A DNA stretch of 5,340 nucleotides from Bog-473 sp049513455 (GCA_049513455.1 JBEKWB010000188.1:1-5340), one strand, 5' to 3'; shown: positions 1 through 5,340, counted from the first letter of the stretch. Numbers and translations are program-made. Notes: generated from the letters alone by a model not told the origin.

Positions 1-36
1 CCTACGGGCGCCAGGGGCAGCCAGCGAGTGCAGAAC

Positions 37-41
37 AGGAG
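37..41 (+). promoter_or_regulatory. Ribosome binding site of the broken clpP-like gene
   Basis: AGGAG lies six bases before the ATG at 48 and fixes that codon as the original start. The reading frame is also open upstream to the window edge, so without this site the start would be uncertain. Bases 1-36 hold no recognisable gene end or promoter; none of the three + frames has a stop there. Confidence 0.6.
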
Positions 42-47
42 AACACG

Positions 48-257
48 ATGCCGACCCCCGCCCCGACCCAGATCCTGGTGCCGACCGTCATCGAGAAGGG
101 AAGCCGCGGCGACCGGGCCTTCGACATCTACCCCCAGCTCCTGCGGGAGCGGATCGTATTCCTCTAGGTCAGAAGGTGGACGACCAGGTGGCCAACCTGA
201 TCATCTCCCAGATCCTGTTTCTCGAGGCCCATGACCTCGAAGGACATCCACCTCTAG
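48..257 (+). pseudogene. clpP-like protease subunit, 5' remnant
   Basis: This is the N-terminal part of a ClpP-family serine peptidase, the proteolytic subunit that degrades unfolded substrates with ClpX/ClpC ATPases in the cytoplasm. The frame from 48 gives PTVIEKGSRGDRAFDIY and LLRERIVFL, classic ClpP N-terminal sequence. It then meets TAG at 165-167. Homology continues in another frame from about 164 (GQKVDDQVANLI, SQILFLEAHDLE) and returns to the first frame near 236 for DIHL. There TAG at 255-257 replaces the expected Tyr. A net two-base gain near 163-166 and a two-base loss in the codons for DLEKD explain the two shifts. Homology ends just before the IS element. It pairs with the 3' remnant further right. 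The ClpP family assignment is secure; which paralogue it was (such as clpP1 or clpP2) is not. Confidence 0.88.
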
Positions 258-265
258 GGTCTGCC

Positions 266-420
266 GCAAGTTAAATCGCGCGTTCGCGTGACTTCTGCGT
301 AGGGAGCCGACCCGGCCCCGTACAGCTCGATGGCTCAGCCGTCCGGCGCCGGTTCCTCGGCACGGGCCTCTGCGCCACGGGGCACCCGGCCGCACGCCAG
401 GAGGTCTCGGAAACCTGGCC
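266..420 (-). ncRNA. Predicted omega RNA (reRNA) scaffold at the element's right end
   Basis: This is inferred from position. In known TnpB systems the guide RNA scaffold overlaps the 3' end of tnpB and runs to the right end, with the guide taken from flanking DNA. This stretch encodes the tail after RuvC-III and can form several hairpins. These include CCAGG/CCTGG (397-401 with 414-418), CGGG/CCCG with a 3-base loop (378-388), GAGCC/GGCTC (304-308 with 332-336) and CGCG/CGCG with a 4-base loop (277-288). The last sits next to the tnpB stop and is a candidate terminal hairpin. Guide bases would be read from about 268 downward, towards the clpP remnant. The exact 5' and 3' ends cannot be told from sequence alone. 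Confidence 0.4.
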
Positions 421-1734
421 TCGTGCGGTGAGGACCTGGGCGGCGTTGACATCGGCGTGCTCTTCGTGCCGGCACATACGGCAGATAAATCGGGCCCGGC
501 ATCGGTTGGCCACCTCGTTATGCCCACAGGCGATGCACTCTCTAGAGGAATCCTTCGGATTCACCTTCCAGACCCTACGTGCGGCCTCCTCCGCCTTCAC
601 GCAGATCCAGTAGGCCAGTCGAGCCAGCGCGGCATCTTGCAAGCTCCTGTTCAGTCCCTTTTTCTGTGCGACTCCTTTCCCCGGGGACTCTTTGGTCCCC
701 TTGGCTGACTTGGTCATAGTGACGAGCGGTAAATCCTCGAGAGCGATCACGCCGTAGCGGGCCACGATCTTGATGGCACAGTGGCGGGCCCAGTTCTCCG
801 AACGCCGGTGGGCTTGGGCGTAAGTCTTGGCGACCGCCTTGTTGATCCTCTTCCACTGTGGCGAGAACTTCTCGTACTGTTCGCGTTGGCGCTGTAGTGC
901 GGCGATCTGGGCCCGGGCCTCTTTGAGAAACGGGGGGCATCTGAGCAGGGTGCCATCGGGCAGAGCGGCGGTGACCCAGATGCCGCGGTCCACCCCACCG
1001 ATGTCCGGATTCTCGGGGAGCGGTTTGAGGGCCACCCCGCGGAACCCGACACTGGCCCGCCAGGCGCCTGAGCGGCTGCGGGTGATGGTCAAGGTCCGGG
1101 GCTCTCCACCGCGGGCGATGAGCCGGCGTAGCTGCCGGACCGCTCCTTGGCCCAAAGGGATCTCACCGACCCCTTGGACGTGGAGCGCTGCCGCTACCGC
1201 CTTGGCCGGACGTCCATCCTTGCGTGGCGGGGACGGGGTGACGCCACGCAGATGCCACCCGGTCGGGGTGTCGTAGAAGATCGTGCGAAAGCGGGCCCTG
1301 GACTTGAACCTTGGATAGCCCGGAGTCTCGCCGTTCTTTACCCTGCGAAAGAACGCTCCAAAGGCCTCGTCGACGCGGGAGATGGCTCCGCGGACAGGGG
1401 TGACACCGAAGCGGCCTATGGCCGGGCAGACCTCTTTGAGCTCTTTCACCTCGTTGAACTGATCGAAGCGGCTGATGGAGGTGGGTTGGGCAGCGTTGCG
1501 GGTGATGTGCCAGGCATCTCGGCGGTGCTGGAGGGCACCGTTGTAGATGTCACCCGAGAGCTGGAGCAATTGGGTGAGCAGGCGCGCCCGGACCCGGGAA
1601 GGGCGCAGTGCGATCTCGGCCTTGCGCACCAGGGCGGTATCTGTGCCATCGACGATGAGCTTGGCCGAGCCCACTCGCATGGCCGTCTTATCGGGGGCGA
1701 TCACGATTTCTACTTTGACGAGGGGGTGTGACAC
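271..1734 (-). CDS. tnpB: TnpB, RNA-guided RuvC nuclease of an IS element
   Basis: TnpB is the IS200/IS605 accessory protein and Cas12 ancestor. It cuts DNA guided by an omega RNA made from the element's right end. In this 487-residue frame the helical N-lobe starts around residue 37 (RKAEIALRPSR) and includes GYPRFKS near 139-145. RuvC-I is GVDRGIW (Asp249), RuvC-II is ALEDLPL (Glu333), the zinc finger is C400-x2-C403 with C418-x2-C421, and RuvC-III is HADVNAA (Asp428). All catalytic and zinc residues are present. A basic, low-complexity tail of about 55 residues follows. It stops at TAA (271-273). The start is uncertain: GTG at 1734 is the longest, ATG at 1680 and GTG at 1629 are alternatives, and none has a clear Shine-Dalgarno. 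The length is somewhat above the usual 350-450 residues. It lies antisense inside the broken clpP and looks functional. Confidence 0.93.
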   Translation of the reverse strand: MSHPLVKVEIVIAPDKTAMRVGSAKLIVDGTDTALVRKAEIALRPSRVRARLLTQLLQLSGDIYNGALQHRRDAWHITRNAAQPTSISRFDQFNEVKELKEVCPAIGRFGVTPVRGAISRVDEAFGAFFRRVKNGETPGYPRFKSRARFRTIFYDTPTGWHLRGVTPSPPRKDGRPAKAVAAALHVQGVGEIPLGQGAVRQLRRLIARGGEPRTLTITRSRSGAWRASVGFRGVALKPLPENPDIGGVDRGIWVTAALPDGTLLRCPPFLKEARAQIAALQRQREQYEKFSPQWKRINKAVAKTYAQAHRRSENWARHCAIKIVARYGVIALEDLPLVTMTKSAKGTKESPGKGVAQKKGLNRSLQDAALARLAYWICVKAEEAARRVWKVNPKDSSRECIACGHNEVANRCRARFICRMCRHEEHADVNAAQVLTARGQVSETSWRAAGCPVAQRPVPRNRRRTAEPSSCTGPGRLPTQKSRERAI

Positions 1735-1754
1735 GGCATCGGTTTCGGAACGCC

Positions 1755-2153
1755 GGGATGGCCATCTACGACGTCATGCAGCACGTGGCGCCCGACGTAT
1801 CGACCATCTGCGTCGGCATGGGCATGTCCGCGGCCGCCATGATCCTGTGCGGCGGTGCGGTCGGGAAGCGCTATGCCCTCCCCAATGCCCGCGTCATGAT
1901 CCACCAGGGCTCTGCGGGTACTCGCGGCGCCCCCTCGGACATGGAGATCCAGCTCAGGGAGGTCCTGGCCCTGACCCACCGCATGTCCGAGATCATCGCC
2001 CACCACAGTGGCCGCCCGGTCGAACAGGTGGCACTCGACATCGACCGGGACCACTACCTGACGGAGGGGGCCTAGACCTACGGGCTCATCGACGACATCA
2101 TCCTCCCCCGGCGCGGCGTGGCCGCGCCGGCGCTCGAGGCCGCGATCGCCTGA
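1755..2153 (+). pseudogene. clpP-like protease subunit, 3' remnant
   Basis: This is the continuation of the gene begun at 48. It reads GMAIYDVMQHVAPDVSTICVG, with the nucleophile region GMGMSAAAM (Ser), then GKRYALPNARVMIHQ (catalytic His) and DIDRDHYLTEGA (catalytic Asp region). TAG at 2073-2075 then interrupts where ClpP proteins continue with xEYGLID. Beyond it the same frame reads TYGLIDDIILPRR and ends at TGA 2151-2153. The frame matches that of the 5' start at 48. Catalytic residues survive, but this part lacks the N-terminal third and has no convincing ribosome site. The GTG at 1728 preceded by GAGGGG would give a fragment with an artificial N-terminus. GMGMSAAAM in place of the common GQAASMGA suggests a divergent ClpP paralogue. 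A functional product is unlikely. Confidence 0.87.
2108..2130 (+). repeat. Perfect 10-bp inverted repeat (GC-rich hairpin)
   Basis: CCGGCGCGGC at 2108-2117 and GCCGCGCCGG at 2121-2130 are exact reverse complements around a GTG loop. It lies in the C-terminal tail codons of the clpP remnant, shortly before its final TGA. There is no T-run on either side, so it does not fit a canonical Rho-independent terminator. It could still stall transcription or be a by-product of Arg/Ala/Pro codons at high GC. Confidence 0.55.
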
Positions 2154-2190
2154 ATCTCTCGCACCGCCAGGCACGGGGGCGTAAGGTTCA

Positions 2191-2204
2191 TGACGCGAGC
2201 GTCA
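2191..2204. promoter_or_regulatory. 14-bp palindrome, candidate operator
   Basis: TGACGC-GA-GCGTCA is a perfect inverted repeat of six-base arms around two bases. It sits 32 bases before the amidohydrolase ATG, in the only non-coding gap of this part of the window. Weaker outer arms CGCCAGG (2165-2171) and CCTGGCG (2212-2218) flank it. Size and position suit a dimeric repressor such as TetR- or GntR-type. No regulator gene is in the window and no clear -35/-10 pair was recognised, so the role is inferred. Confidence 0.35.
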
Positions 2205-2222
2205 GGAAACCCCTGGCGCGCT

Positions 2223-2227
2223 GGAGG
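2223..2227 (+). promoter_or_regulatory. Ribosome binding site of the amidohydrolase gene
   Basis: GGAGG is followed by eight bases and ATG at 2236. The GTG at 2227 that would add three residues overlaps this site, so ATG 2236 is the preferred start. Confidence 0.7.
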
Positions 2228-2235
2228 TGGGGGTT

Positions 2236-3537
2236 ATGCGGACCGATGATCTGATTCTGGTCAGTGTGGACGACCATGTGATCGAGCCTCGAGGCATGTT
2301 CGACGGCCTTTTGCCGGCCAAGTACCAGGACAAGGCGCCGCAACTGATCCGGCGCCCGGACGGCACCGACTACTGGCACTACGACGGGAACGAGATCCCC
2401 AACGTGGGCCTCAACGCGGTGGTCGGCCGCCCTCCCGAGGAGTACGGGTTGGAGCCGACGTCGCTCGACGACATCCGGGTCGGCTGCTACGACGTGCACG
2501 AACGGGTCCGTGACATGTCGGTCAACGGCGTGCTCGGCTCCATGTGCTTCCCGTCCTTCCCCCAGTTCTGCGGCCAGCTCTTCGCCCGCCGGGAGGACAA
2601 GGACGAGGCACTGGCCATGGTGCGGGCCTACAACGACTGGCACATCGACGCCTGGTGCGGCGCCGAGCCCGGGCGGTTCATCCCCCTCTCCATCCCGGTC
2701 ATCTGGGAGCCCGAGTTGGCGGCGGCCGAGGTACGGCGCGTGGCCGAGAAGGGGTGCCACGCCGTCACCTTCTCCGAAAATCCCGAGAAGCTCGGCTGGC
2801 CCTCCCTGCACAACAGTCACTGGGACCCGTTCTGGCAAGCCTGCGCCGACGTGGGCACCGTCGTCTGCATGCACCTCGGATCGTCGTCCCAACTCCTGTT
2901 GACGTCGATCGACGCGCCGATCGACGTCATGATCAGCCTGCAACCGATCAACATGGTCCAGGCGGCGTGCGATCTCTTGTGGTCCCCCATCCTGCGCAAG
3001 TACAAGGATCTGCGCTTCGCGCTCTCCGAGGGCGGTATCGGCTGGATCCCCTATGCGCTCGAGCGCATCGACTACGTCTACCAGCACCACCACAAGTGGA
3101 CGGGTCAGGACTTCGGGGACATGTTGCCCAGTCAGCTGTTCAAGGAGCGCATCATCACCTGCTTCATCGACGATGCGTTCGGCATCGACAATCGGCGCTA
3201 CCTCAACATCGACAACATCACCTGGGAGTGCGACTACCCGCATTCGGACTCGACCTGGCCCACGTCGCCCGAAGCGGCGATGAAGTATCTCGAGGGCGTG
3301 CCCGACGACGAGATCAACAAGATCACCCATCTCAACGCCATGAAGCACTTCGGCTACGACCCATTCGCCGTGCGGGCCCGGGAGGCCTGCACGGTGGGTG
3401 CCCTGCGCGCCGAGGCCTCCGACGTGGACACCTCGCTGGTCTCACGGGCCACGGGCGCCACGCCCGTCGGTGAGGACGGCATCGTCAGCATGGCCTCGGT
3501 GGCCAAGGCGTTCAGCGGGGTGAACCAGCGCGCCTGA
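2236..3537 (+). CDS. Amidohydrolase family protein (Amidohydro_2, ACMSD-like)
   Basis: This is a predicted cytoplasmic metal-dependent hydrolase or decarboxylase of 433 residues with a TIM-barrel fold; the substrate cannot be read from sequence. Near the N-terminus SVDDHVIEP carries the strand-1 metal-site positions (Asp12, Asp13, His14). MHLG holds a conserved His (213), SEGGIGWIP an acidic residue (Glu265), and ECDYPHSDSTWP the strand-8 Asp (333) with His336. The barrel ends near NAMKHFGYDPF (about residues 367-377). A roughly 55-residue tail of low predicted structure follows. There is no signal peptide or membrane segment. The start is ATG 2236, set by GGAGG eight bases upstream. It sits 82 bases after the clpP remnant and appears to be its own unit, possibly controlled through the palindrome at 2191-2204. 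Relatives are numerous in actinobacteria and often lie near catabolic genes. Family call strong, function open. Confidence 0.9.
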   Translation: MRTDDLILVSVDDHVIEPRGMFDGLLPAKYQDKAPQLIRRPDGTDYWHYDGNEIPNVGLNAVVGRPPEEYGLEPTSLDDIRVGCYDVHERVRDMSVNGVLGSMCFPSFPQFCGQLFARREDKDEALAMVRAYNDWHIDAWCGAEPGRFIPLSIPVIWEPELAAAEVRRVAEKGCHAVTFSENPEKLGWPSLHNSHWDPFWQACADVGTVVCMHLGSSSQLLLTSIDAPIDVMISLQPINMVQAACDLLWSPILRKYKDLRFALSEGGIGWIPYALERIDYVYQHHHKWTGQDFGDMLPSQLFKERIITCFIDDAFGIDNRRYLNIDNITWECDYPHSDSTWPTSPEAAMKYLEGVPDDEINKITHLNAMKHFGYDPFAVRAREACTVGALRAEASDVDTSLVSRATGATPVGEDGIVSMASVAKAFSGVNQRA

Positions 3538-3538
3538 A

Positions 3539-3868
3539 TCAGCGCGGTCGACGGTCGGCGGACGACCGGCGCAGGGCGAGCAATGAGGGGAGGCCGACCG
3601 CCAGGGTCTGGAGCGCCCATCCCCAGGCTGAGAGGCCACGCCGTCGTGCCTGACGCCCCGCGGCCACGGCCTCGACGACGTGGATGAGCACCGCTCCGGC
3701 CAGGATGGCGCGCAGCGCACGGCGCGGCGGGAGCGGGGCGGGAATGTGCTCGGTGACCGCTTCATAGGCCCCGTCCACGGTGGACAGCACCACAAGGGCC
3801 ACGATCCCCCCGTCAAGGAGGAGGAACCACGCCCAGGGTGGACGCATGACGCCAGGCTTCTCGGGCAT
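3539..3868 (-). CDS. Small multi-pass membrane protein, DUF4499-like
   Basis: A 109-residue protein with three probable membrane segments at about 12-32 (AWFLLLDGGIVALVVL), 52-70 (LRAILAGAVLIHVVEAV) and 83-98 (GWALQTLAVGLPSLLAL). They are joined by Arg-rich loops (PPRRALR, GRQARRRG) and followed by a basic tail. The layout, with IHVVEA in the second segment and LQT..GLPSLL in the third, resembles DUF4499/TMEM254-type proteins, which have no settled function. That match is from memory and moderate. ATG 3868 is the longest start; ATG 3847 (MRPPWAWF) is equally plausible, with weak GAGAAG upstream. It begins 28 bases after the rlmN stop and is probably co-transcribed with it. Its stop is one base from the stop of the convergent amidohydrolase gene. 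Confidence 0.72.
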   Translation of the reverse strand: MPEKPGVMRPPWAWFLLLDGGIVALVVLSTVDGAYEAVTEHIPAPLPPRRALRAILAGAVLIHVVEAVAAGRQARRRGLSAWGWALQTLAVGLPSLLALRRSSADRRPR

Positions 3869-3896
3869 ACGGCAGGGTAGGTCGAAGAGGCCCGTG

Positions 3897-4925
3897 TCAG
3901 GGCGAGGGCCGGCGGCCCAGAGTGACCGACGCGGCCAGTTGGCCGCAGGCGGCGTCGATCTCGGCGCCGCGGGTCATGCGCACGGTGGCGTTGACACCGA
4001 GGGTTTCCAATTGGTCACGGAACTCGCGCACCCGGCGCGGCGAGCTTCCCCGCACGGCGTAACCCGGAGTCGGGTTGAGCGGGATGAGATTGACGTGAGC
4101 GGCGAGCGGTCGGGCGAAGTGGGCCAGCTCGGCCGCGTCCGCACTCTGGTCGTTGACGTCGTGGATCATCGCCCACTCGATCGAGAGCCGGCGCCCCGTC
4201 GCAGCCACGTACTCGGCACACGCCTCGCCCACCATCGCCAACGGATAGCGCCGGTTGAGGGGAACGAGGATGTCACGCGTGGCGTCGTTGGCCGCGTGCA
4301 GCGACACGGCGAGGTTGACCGGCAACGCCTCGGCCGCCAAGCGGCGGATGCCCGGCACGACACCCACCGTCGACAGGGTCAGGTGCCGAGCGGACAGGCC
4401 CATGTCGCCGTGCAACTTGACGACGGCGCTCCAGACGCGGTCGTAGTTGGCCAGCGGCTCCCCCATTCCCATGAACACCACGTTGGAGAGCCGCCGTGGC
4501 CGGGCCGCCCTGATCGCCTCGGCGACCTGCTCGACGATCTCCCCCGCGGTGAGCTGGCGCTGGAACCCGGCCTGTCCGGTGGCGCAGAACTGGCAGGCCA
4601 TGGCGCAGCCGGCCTGGGTGGAGACGCAGACGGTGACCCGGTCGGGGTAGTGCATGAGAACGGTCTCGACCTGCGCACCATCGTGAAGCGCCCAGAGCCA
4701 TTTGGTCGTCTGCCCGTCATCGGCGGACCGACGCGAGACCTCGTGCAGCGCCCGAGGGAGCGCATCGCCGAGCCTGGCGCGCAAGGCCACGGGCAGATCG
4801 GTCATCTCCTCGGGGTGCAGCACGCGCTCGTGCAGACCGTCCCAGACCTGGCGGGCCCGAAACGCCGGCTGGTCACCGAGGAGCAGATCCAACTCCCCGC
4901 GGGTCAGGTCGTAGGGAGAGGGCAT
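3897..4925 (-). CDS. rlmN: Dual-specificity RNA methyltransferase RlmN
   Basis: A radical SAM enzyme that methylates C2 of A2503 in 23S rRNA and of A37 in some tRNAs, tuning ribosome fidelity and peptidyl-transferase-centre drug response. The 342-residue protein has an N-terminal RNA-binding domain (ELDLLLGDQPAFRARQVWDGL), then TVCVSTQAGCAMACQFCATG. There Cys107, Cys111 and Cys114 form the CxxxCxxC 4Fe-4S site, with the conserved Cys100 seven residues earlier. GMGEPLANYD (153-162) follows, then SxHAAND and LNPTPG. RGAEIDAACGQLA holds Cys327, the residue methylated during catalysis. All mechanistic cysteines are present and the length is normal. GMGEPL, together with the two catalytic cysteines, separates it from other radical SAM families. 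ATG 4925 starts nine bases after the TAA of the preceding Thr-rich gene, with no strong Shine-Dalgarno, suggesting translational coupling. Confidence 0.96.
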   Translation of the reverse strand: MPSPYDLTRGELDLLLGDQPAFRARQVWDGLHERVLHPEEMTDLPVALRARLGDALPRALHEVSRRSADDGQTTKWLWALHDGAQVETVLMHYPDRVTVCVSTQAGCAMACQFCATGQAGFQRQLTAGEIVEQVAEAIRAARPRRLSNVVFMGMGEPLANYDRVWSAVVKLHGDMGLSARHLTLSTVGVVPGIRRLAAEALPVNLAVSLHAANDATRDILVPLNRRYPLAMVGEACAEYVAATGRRLSIEWAMIHDVNDQSADAAELAHFARPLAAHVNLIPLNPTPGYAVRGSSPRRVREFRDQLETLGVNATVRMTRGAEIDAACGQLAASVTLGRRPSP

Positions 4926-4934
4926 CGGTCCAGG

Positions 4935-5340
4935 TTAAGGCACACCGCTGGTGGTCGTCGCGGAGGAGGGTGACGTCGTGCTGGTCGATCCGAGGCCGGT
5001 CGTCGTCGACGTGGTGCTCCCCCCGACCGAGGTCGTGGTGCTCGACGAGGGGGTCGTCGTCGACGTCGTGGTCGATGTCGAGGTGGTGGTGGTCGTGGTG
5101 GTCGTGGTCGTCGGGGGCGGGAGTGTCGTCGGCGGGTTCTCGAAGATCCTCTCCACTGTGGTGCCCCCGCCACCGTGCCCGAAGAGATCCGCCAGTGGTC
5201 GGCCGGCGATGAGCTCGACAACGGTGACGAAGAGGAGCGACACGACGAAGACGCCGAACACCGCAAGGGCGACCACCGGCCAGCGGAGGCCTGCGGTCCG
5301 GGATTCAGCCGGTTCCGGTGGCTCCGGTGGCTCCGTGGGC
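4935..5340 (-). CDS. Single-pass membrane protein with Thr/Ser-rich tail (5' partial)
   Basis: The frame is open to the right window edge, so the N-terminus is missing; 134 residues are visible, ending at TAA 4935-4937. It begins with a Pro/Glu repeat (EPPEPPEPAE), then RTAGLRWP and one membrane helix (VVALAVFGVFVVSLLFVTVVELIAG). A short linker (RPLADLFGHGGGGTTVERIFENPP) leads to about 60 residues almost wholly Thr and Ser, with ten Thr in a row. Positive residues before the helix suggest the acidic N-terminus is cytoplasmic and the Thr-rich tail faces outward, where it could be O-glycosylated or act as a wall-spanning stalk. This is inferred. I do not recognise a family. An internal GTG at 5276 would cut off the acidic segment and is less likely, as upstream codons look coding. 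It is first of the three right-hand genes seen. Confidence 0.75.
   Translation of the reverse strand, partial: PTEPPEPPEPAESRTAGLRWPVVALAVFGVFVVSLLFVTVVELIAGRPLADLFGHGGGGTTVERIFENPPTTLPPPTTTTTTTTTTSTSTTTSTTTPSSSTTTSVGGSTTSTTTGLGSTSTTSPSSATTTSGVP
4947..5129. repeat. Simple-sequence tract encoding a Thr/Ser-rich tail
   Basis: On the + strand this reads as irregular GTG/GTC/GTT trinucleotides, the complement of Thr codons (ACC, ACG, ACA) mixed with Ser codons. The densest part, about 5082-5111, encodes ten consecutive Thr. Such tracts can change length by replication slippage, and the three-base period would preserve the reading frame. Confidence 0.75.
5308..5329. repeat. Short tandem repeat, 9-bp unit
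   Basis: Two adjacent copies of CCGGTGGCT, preceded by a related TTCCGG and followed by CCGTGG, encode the EPPEPPEP segment before the membrane helix of the Thr-rich protein on the - strand. The tract is short and may simply reflect the Pro/Glu-rich protein sequence. Confidence 0.45.

Larger units (their letters stand above)
258..1745 (-). mobile_element. tnpB-only IS200/IS605-superfamily element (IS1341-like)
   Basis: About 1.5 kb separates the two halves of one clpP-like gene and contains a single - strand tnpB. The edges are approximate: clpP homology stops at about 257 on one side and resumes at about 1755 on the other. The missing ClpP segment corresponds to the INSPGGSVTA loop. No Y1 transposase (TnpA) or serine recombinase gene is present, so mobility would need an enzyme supplied in trans. 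I found no flanking target duplication and no terminal inverted repeats, as expected for this superfamily, whose ends are subterminal hairpins. By tnpB orientation the left end is near 1735-1745 and the right end near 258-270. The insertion itself is clear; the exact ends and subfamily name are inferred. Confidence 0.8.

Noticed and set aside
343..352. Palindrome CCGGCGCCGG in the tnpB 3' region as an element end
   Set aside because: It is internal, short, and common by chance at this GC content; no partner at the other element end.
1147..1731. 194-codon + strand frame opposite tnpB
   Set aside because: It lies wholly antisense to the N-terminal half of TnpB and shows no recognisable domain.
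1728..2075. Stand-alone short clpP-like gene starting at GTG 1728
   Set aside because: It lacks the N-terminal third and the INSPGG segment and stops before the C-terminal YGLID region, so it is a fragment of the split pseudogene.
165..2075. Recoding of TAG as a sense codon rescuing clpP
   Set aside because: Reading through TAG 165 in frame soon meets a TGA near 201 and loses ClpP homology; only frameshifts restore it. Decay explains all lesions better.
2188..3348. 386-codon - strand open frame opposite the amidohydrolase
   Set aside because: The translation is Val/Asp/Arg/Gly-rich and motif-free, mirroring codon bias of the real gene on the + strand.
3451..3467. Hairpin ACGGGC/GCCCGT near the end of the amidohydrolase gene
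   Set aside because: It is inside coding sequence, has only a 6-bp stem and no T-run; likely a coincidence of Gly/Ala/Pro codons.
3780..4973. 397-codon + strand open frame
   Set aside because: It is antisense to rlmN, which has full motif support. Its translation is low-complexity Arg/Gly/His-rich with no family signature, as expected for an opposite-strand frame at high GC.
5030..5130. Possible CRISPR array or tandem DNA repeat
   Set aside because: The pattern is irregular trinucleotides encoding poly-Thr, with no constant repeat and no unique spacers.

Overview
The window is GC-rich, with strongly G/C-biased third codon positions and actinobacterial-looking proteins. It most resembles an actinomycete-type (Actinomycetota, perhaps Acidimicrobiia-like) chromosome; this is an inference from composition and protein style, not a database match.

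Left part (1-2153): a clpP-like ATP-dependent protease subunit gene on the + strand has been destroyed. Its 5' part (48-257) and 3' part (about 1755-2153) are separated by about 1.5 kb. That insert is an IS200/IS605-superfamily element of the tnpB-only (IS1341-like) type, carrying one long tnpB on the - strand (271-1734). TnpB keeps its RuvC D/E/D residues and its CxxC...CxxC zinc finger, so the nuclease looks intact while the host gene is a pseudogene. The clpP remnant also has three in-frame TAG codons and a pair of compensating frameshifts. The 3' end of tnpB, next to the clpP 5' remnant, is where an omega (guide) RNA scaffold is expected.

Middle (2154-3537): a short intergenic stretch with a 14-bp palindrome and a good ribosome binding site precedes an intact + strand gene for a metal-dependent amidohydrolase (Amidohydro_2 / ACMSD-like fold), substrate unknown.

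Right part (3539-5340): three - strand genes are packed like an operon, read from right to left. They are a single-pass membrane protein with a long Thr/Ser-rich tail (5' end outside the window), rlmN (23S rRNA/tRNA C2-adenosine methyltransferase, radical SAM), and a small multi-pass membrane protein resembling DUF4499. The last one converges on the amidohydrolase gene with a single base between the stop codons. No tRNA, rRNA or CRISPR array was seen.
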